This document shows, one piece after another, positions 61,101-64,000 of a DNA stretch of 64,000 bases. The notes beneath the pieces are model-generated. The model saw nothing but the letters and a program-made list of their open reading frames with translations, made no database searches and was not told the DNA's origin. The first letter of the stretch is position 1, and each line of letters opens with the position of its first letter. The translations under genes were made by a program, and so were the position numbers. This DNA is from Pseudomonas azotoformans. GTDB taxonomy: Bacteria; Pseudomonadota; Gammaproteobacteria; Pseudomonadales; Pseudomonadaceae. The stretch spans positions 5,828,001-5,892,000 of the forward strand of contig NZ_CP014546.1 in assembly GCF_001579805.1 (NCBI RefSeq). Direction: 5' to 3'.

Positions 61101-61329
61101 AGCGCTGGAACAGCGCGATGCCCACCGCCTCGGCCAACGCCTGCATTCAGTCGCCGGTGCCCTGGGCGCGGTGCAGGCCAACAGCCTGGCCCAGGCCTGT
61201 ATCGAACTGGAAAGCGCACTTAACCGTGGCAGCCTCGACACTGCGCTGACGCTCAAGGTGAAGACGGTCATGCAACGCCTCTCGGCCGTCCTGGATACGC
61301 TCCAGCCCGGGCCCACTCCCCTCACTTGA
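58198..61329 (+). CDS. Hybrid sensor histidine kinase with Hpt (RocS1-like)
   Basis: 1043 residues from ATG 58198; the ribosome site is poor and an upstream start cannot be excluded. Two TM segments flank a periplasmic sensor. HisKA His471 in SHEIRTPLYG, HATPase motifs (NNLVSNAIKFTD, VTDSGVGI, GGAGLGLPIC), receiver Asp867 in LVLTDVNMPLMNGYEL, and a C-terminal Hpt with His983 in RLHSVAGALGAVQANSL. This is a full unorthodox kinase. It is a clear paralogue of the kinase at 54131 but is the only one with Hpt. The RcsB-like regulator follows 23 bp later. Confidence 0.87.
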   Translation: MKHNNAILEAFTRSSLRLNKGLMLMFGVALLLALTNYWSLQRGVDIRYGAMRFHFARLMENLAQQEAFLKNLAHPGIQAELLRATNVQVSLKSRMVDTRRTLYEGQKYSFSVPFSVAFDEQRVGVSARPRIFALGAHLTSYYSAFWSSSPYGAPQTFVFNRQANYAIDIPAVDSPPGRVNAVQEALAQTPPGLEPERVYWQAGPAPEHLLAYMGIALDGPDSAVVGTLLDLAQADDVQRALERSAFDRITLIAPDGHRLIGPEVVGAPLSDGVHFTSNGFEFKISQTGDQPWSAIYGLSYARYFHYAVWPLSSLALFLGSLLALGWAGSRWYRRQVIAPARLAHEHIAESVAFSRVIIDTAPTGLCVVRRSDGEVLIENQRAQQWPGTARLVAAMAGAHDSAESGETHLEIEGRHLQIGFVSTRYQAQDVRLYAFNDITRHIEDASALEDARRVADAANEAKTLFLATMSHEIRTPLYGVLGTLELLGLTDLDPHQKTYLHTIQRSSATLFQLISDVLDVSKIESGQMAIEAVEFCPLDMLEDTLHTYAAFAQRKGLQLYSCIDPQLPDSVMGDPLRIRQILNNLVSNAIKFTDIGRVVIRARVRAHDAEQVELEWQVTDSGVGIAQAQQAKLFDLFYQAPDTAGEGGAGLGLPICRWLAQMMDGQIKVVSEPGLGSSFTLKIRLPVCAAALTNLPLVEPSTTPVYVQAPVRELAQSMCDWLNRLGIAAAVAAPTQEPVAHCAVLVDMLPDQPARPWIGQRVICLPGAHSPPLPTEQGWVVDMHDVRAIAATVSLAQHGKHEPPPAAQPQSAGRLGLRILVAEDNPINQAIIKEQLEALGCSVSLASNGEQALHLWQPQAFDLVLTDVNMPLMNGYELARTLREHAPRLPIIGVTANAMREEGVRCLAVGMNAWLVKPLSLQTLRAQLIKLCKVAPPTETFDDTVHLSDKMRPLFISSVQQDLLHIGEALEQRDAHRLGQRLHSVAGALGAVQANSLAQACIELESALNRGSLDTALTLKVKTVMQRLSAVLDTLQPGPTPLT

Positions 61330-61352
61330 ACTGGCACTACGGACGGCCCCTT

Positions 61353-62001
61353 ATGAAAACATTCAACGTGGTTATCGCGGACGATCACCCGATCGTGCTG
61401 CTCGGGGTGCGCGAACTGGTAGAGCGCGACACGCGCTTCCAGGTCGTGGGCGAAGCCGTCTGTTCGGCCGGCCCTGATCGAGTTGCTGCAGCGCCAGGGT
61501 GCCGACATCGTGATCACCGACTACAACATGCCGGGCGACTCGCCCTACGGCGATGGCCTGAAGCTGGTGGAGTACCTGAAACGGCATTTCCCACAGGTGC
61601 AGATCCTGATCCTGACGATGATCTCCAACCACCTGATCCTCACCCGTCTGCAGGAACTGGGGGTGGTCGGCATCATCCAGAAAAGCCAGCTGCACACCGA
61701 GATCCAGCTGGCACTCAAGGCCATCGCCCAGCAAAGCGCCTATCGCAGCCTGGAACCGCCCAAGACGTCGGTGATCGAGACCCTCACCGCCATCGACGAA
61801 CGCTTCTCGACGTTGTCACCCAAGGAGTTCGAAATCCTGCGTTTGTTTATCTCGGGCATGAGTGTCAGTGATATTGCGCGCAGCCAGAACCGAAGTTCCA
61901 AGACCATCAGCGCACAAAAAATATCGGCCATGCGCAAACTTGAAGTCAGCAGCGATCAAGACCTTCTGGCGTATTGCCTGGCGCGCAACATCTTCAACTA
62001 A
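61353..62001 (+). pseudogene. RcsB/RocA-like response regulator, frameshifted
   Basis: Two adjoining frames together give a complete NarL/RcsB-type regulator. Frame one: MKTFNVVIADDHPIVLLGVR to VVGEAVCSAG. Frame two, from about 61474: ALIELLQRQGADIVITDYNM, then GDGLKLVEYLKRHFPQVQIL, and HTH STLSPKEFEILRLFISG with RSSKTISAQKISAMRKLEV, very close to RcsB. Removing one G from the GGCCGGCC at 61466-61473 restores SAALIELL with exact RcsB spacing. As written, translation leaves the frame and stops at 61871 without the HTH. A sequencing error or a real inactivating mutation are both possible. The run is not a homopolymer and no slippery site is visible. Confidence 0.8.
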
Positions 62002-62100
62002 GCAATCACTTTAAAGCCATTCAAGGACAATGGCTTCCCCCTTTATCTACTGGCCTTGACCTTTCCATAAGTGCAACTAACCCTGCCTCTTCGGCGCTTA

Positions 62101-62114
62101 TAAGAATCGTCTTA
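62101..62114. promoter_or_regulatory. RcsB-box-like motif upstream of the major pilin
   Basis: TAAGAATCGTCTTA: perfect inverted arms TAAGA and TCTTA around ATCG, 81 bp upstream of the pilin start. The E. coli RcsB box is TAAGAATATTCCTA-like, with the same arm and spacer lengths. The regulator encoded immediately upstream has an RcsB-like HTH. Confidence 0.6.
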
Positions 62115-62195
62115 TTTGCCCGCCCGCCCTCGCCTCTTACTATTTCCCGGCAGTTCAGAAACCGCACTTTCCAACTCACACTTATGGACATCATC

Positions 62196-62801
62196 ATGAA
62201 GAAGTTCTCCCTGGCTGTTATCACTTCGGCCATTCTTTGCGCCTCCGGCAGCGCATTCGCCGAAGAGCCGGTTGTACCGAAGCCAACCCTCGGCGGCAGC
62301 GGCAAAATCACCTTCACCGGCGTGATCAACAACGACGCTTGCTCGGTGGACGGCGCCAACTCCGACCGCACCATTTCGGTAGACATGGGCAACGTCTCGA
62401 TCAAGGACATGGGCACTGCCGAGAACCCAACTGCCGGCCGTGTGACCGCCAAAGACTTCAACCTGAACGTCAACTGCAACCAGGGCACCAAAGTCGCGAT
62501 GATTTTTGACGCCAACAACGGTGGTTCGGGCCTGGTGACGGGCAAGAACGTGCTGGCACTGAACCCAGGTTCGGCCACCGCGCAAAACGTCGGCATCGCC
62601 CTGCTCGACAGCAAGGGCACGTTGATCGACCTCAGCTCCCCGGCCACCGCACGTATCGAAAGCACCATGCATGGCCAGGGCACCGAAGGCGGCGACGCCA
62701 CCCTGAGCTTTGCCGCCGCCTACGTCACCACCGGTGCCGCCGGCGCATCGACGGCCGGTCGCGGTGACGCCACCCTGCCGTTCATCCTGCAATACGAATA
62801 A
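62196..62801 (+). CDS. Major fimbrial subunit (type 1/CupC1-like pilin)
   Basis: 201 residues from ATG 62196 (ATG 62184 in frame is an alternative). Signal peptide ends GSAFA. Mature pilin fold: GKITFTGVINNDACSVDG with the first Cys, KDFNLNVNCNQGTKVAMIFD with the second, and C-terminal ATLPFILQYE with the penultimate tyrosine used in donor-strand exchange. Followed by a hairpin terminator before the chaperone gene, as expected for an abundant subunit. Confidence 0.87.
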   Translation: MKKFSLAVITSAILCASGSAFAEEPVVPKPTLGGSGKITFTGVINNDACSVDGANSDRTISVDMGNVSIKDMGTAENPTAGRVTAKDFNLNVNCNQGTKVAMIFDANNGGSGLVTGKNVLALNPGSATAQNVGIALLDSKGTLIDLSSPATARIESTMHGQGTEGGDATLSFAAAYVTTGAAGASTAGRGDATLPFILQYE

Positions 62802-62825
62802 CCCCGGCGCCCGAGCACCGAACGC

Positions 62826-62855
62826 GCGAGGCCCTGCGGCCTCGCCATTCTTTTT
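62826..62855 (+). terminator. Intra-operon terminator/attenuator after the major pilin
   Basis: GCGAGGCC-CTGC-GGCCTCGC is a perfect eight-pair stem followed by CATTCTTTTT. It lies 24 bp after the pilin stop and 22 bp before the chaperone start. Partial read-through would keep pilin mRNA in excess over chaperone and usher. Confidence 0.7.
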
Positions 62856-62877
62856 CTGATGACACCGGATAACCCTC

Positions 62878-63609
62878 ATGCTGCCTCGTTCTCTCGCCGT
62901 GGGCCTCGGGCTGCTGGGCATGCTCATGGCTGCCCAGGCCGCCGCCAGCATTTCATTGAATGCCACCCGTATTGTGTTCGATGGCGACCACAAAGAAGCC
63001 AACATCACCGTGCGTAACGGTAACCAGGATGTGTTGATCCAGTCCTGGGTCGACCGCAACGATGCCAGCGGCAGCCGCGCGCCGTTCGCCGTTACCCCGC
63101 CGTTGGCACGGGTGTTTGCCAAGGAACAGCAACTGCTGCGCATCTTGTATGAAGGCGCCGGCATGCCCACCGACCGCGAGTCGGTGGTCTGGCTCAACGT
63201 GCAGGAAATCCCCAAGGCCAGCGCCGCCGAAAACACCTTGCAGTTGGCCATCCGCCAACGCATCAAGATTTTTTTCCGCCCTGCCGGCTTGCCTGGCAGT
63301 GCGTTGCAAGCCCCTGCCCAGCTGGAGTGGGCGCTGACCAAACGCGGCGCGCAAACCCTGCTGAACGTGAAAAACCCGACGCTGTATCACGTGTCCATGG
63401 CCGACATAAAGGTGCAGGCGCAACTGGCCAGTGACTCCACCATGGTCGCCCCAGGCGAGGAAAAACAGTTCCCGCTGAACGCTCCGGTGGCCGCTGGCAC
63501 GGTGCAGTTGTCGTTCTCCAGCATCAATGACTACGGCGCGCAGAACCATTACACCGCCGCCCTGGCGAGTGGCACTGCACACGCCACTGAGTCACGCCTC
63601 AAACCCTGA
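62878..63609 (+). CDS. Periplasmic fimbrial chaperone (PapD-like) 2
   Basis: 243 residues. Signal peptide ends AAQAAA; then SISLNATRIVFDGDHKEANI, ILYEGAGMPTDRESVVWLNV, LQLAIRQRIKIFFRPAGLPG and LLNVKNPTLYHVSMADIKVQ. All PapD core residues, including the Arg and Lys of the donor cleft, are present. It serves the pilin and usher of this operon. It is clearly related to but distinct from the chaperone at 52389. Confidence 0.9.
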   Translation: MLPRSLAVGLGLLGMLMAAQAAASISLNATRIVFDGDHKEANITVRNGNQDVLIQSWVDRNDASGSRAPFAVTPPLARVFAKEQQLLRILYEGAGMPTDRESVVWLNVQEIPKASAAENTLQLAIRQRIKIFFRPAGLPGSALQAPAQLEWALTKRGAQTLLNVKNPTLYHVSMADIKVQAQLASDSTMVAPGEEKQFPLNAPVAAGTVQLSFSSINDYGAQNHYTAALASGTAHATESRLKP

Positions 63610-63659
63610 GCACTTCGCCTCACGCTTGCTCGCCCACCCGGGATGCCACAGGTCTTCGC

Positions 63660-64000
63660 ATGTCTTTTCTTTCCAGCAACAGGTCCGCATGTGACGCACT
63701 GAAGTTGAAGACGCTGTGGCTGGCGATTGCCGCCTGCCTGCCCGCCTGGGCCATGGCCGACGAGGCTGCGCAGACTTTCAACACCACCTTCCTGCAGGGC
63801 TCGCAGTCACCCGTCGACCTGCAACAGTTGCTGTCGGCCAACAGCGTGTTGCCGGGCACTTACCGTGTCGACCTGTACAGCAACGAAGTGCTGGTGGGCC
63901 GCCGTGATATCGACTTCAAGCGCAACCCGCAAAACGACCAGGTGCAAGCCTGCCTGACCCTCGACCTGCTCAAGCAACTGGGGATCGACATGGCCCGCTT
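63660..64000 (+). CDS. Outer-membrane fimbrial usher (partial, runs off the right edge)
   Basis: About 113 residues are visible from ATG 63660. A signal peptide ends AWAMA, then the usher N-terminal chaperone-binding domain: TFNTTFLQGSQSPVDLQQLL (F.N..FL), LPGTYRVDLYSNEVLVGRRD and ACLTLDLLKQLGIDM. This matches PapC/FimD/CupC3 N-termini. The barrel and C-terminal domains lie outside the window. Confidence 0.88.
   Translation, partial: MSFLSSNRSACDALKLKTLWLAIAACLPAWAMADEAAQTFNTTFLQGSQSPVDLQQLLSANSVLPGTYRVDLYSNEVLVGRRDIDFKRNPQNDQVQACLTLDLLKQLGIDMAR

Noticed and set aside
59290..61146. 618-codon minus-strand frame opposite the second hybrid kinase
   Set aside because: Shadow frame; the plus strand shows all kinase, receiver and Hpt motifs.
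61465..61475. Programmed frameshifting or phase variation in the RcsB-like regulator
   Set aside because: There is no slippery heptamer, homopolymer or tandem repeat at the shift point; a fixed mutation or base-calling error is simpler.

Overview
The window is a high-GC chromosomal segment typical of the Pseudomonas fluorescens group. The evidence is its codon use, an ArnT/GT39 pair, a two-module lipopeptide synthetase with LuxR and NodT partners, a homoprotocatechuate (hpa) meta-cleavage cluster, and a Roc-regulated chaperone-usher fimbrial locus. I see no rRNA, tRNA, CRISPR array, prophage or intact insertion sequence.

Region by region. 0-1.2 kb: a LolCDE/MacB-like ABC permease (cut by the left edge) and its ATPase. 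1.4-5.5 kb: an envelope-modification group made of an Ais-like histidine phosphatase, a 33-codon leader ORF coupled to arnT, arnT itself and a second GT39 transferase. A 20-bp element is repeated upstream of the phosphatase and of arnT. 5.5-7.3 kb: an AT-rich ABC-2 exporter with an aberrant signature motif. 7.3-9.6 kb: an HD hydrolase, an XRE regulator and a decayed RbsA-type sugar ATPase. 9.6-11 kb: a DUF6124 gene behind a structured leader, then a dispersed cruciform-forming repeat. 11-20 kb: a C-A-T-C-A-T NRPS whose specificity codes read Leu then probably Glu, with no thioesterase, divergent from luxR-nodT. This is the layout of the first, unlinked part of a viscosin/massetolide-type cluster.

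20-41 kb is a catabolic island. hpaG1-G2-E-D-F-X-H-I with regulators HpaA and HpaR encodes homoprotocatechuate degradation to central metabolites. Beside it lie a five-gene amine operon (FAD oxidoreductase, cupin, MoaF-like protein, two SDRs), FeaR, an APC permease with a DUF3156 protein, an outer-membrane channel, an Acinetobacter-type two-component 4-hydroxyphenylacetate 3-hydroxylase, a FeaB-like aldehyde dehydrogenase and a RidA protein. Together they suggest a route from a phenolic amine (tyramine-like) to 4-hydroxyphenylacetate, then homoprotocatechuate, then pyruvate and succinate semialdehyde. HpaBC is absent and appears replaced by the acyl-CoA-dehydrogenase-fold oxygenase. Its reductase lacks the C-terminal MarR-like sensor domain of the Acinetobacter protein.

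41-52 kb holds mostly single metabolic genes: a sorbosone dehydrogenase-like lipoprotein, a PNPOx-like protein, tandem LysR regulators, a GST, a Cys-rich secreted protein, FetAB, an aldo/keto reductase, a membrane protein and a DUF1835 protein.

52-64 kb is a Cup-type fimbrial locus with an internal Roc/Rcs-like phosphorelay: receiver-only protein, chaperone, two-domain tip adhesin, hybrid kinase, RocR-like REC-EAL phosphodiesterase, second hybrid kinase with Hpt, RcsB-like regulator, major pilin, chaperone and usher (cut by the right edge). A 14-bp near-palindrome of form TAAGA-N4-TCTTA, strikingly like the enterobacterial RcsB box, lies upstream of all three transcription starts of this locus. 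The RcsB-like regulator itself carries a one-base frameshift.
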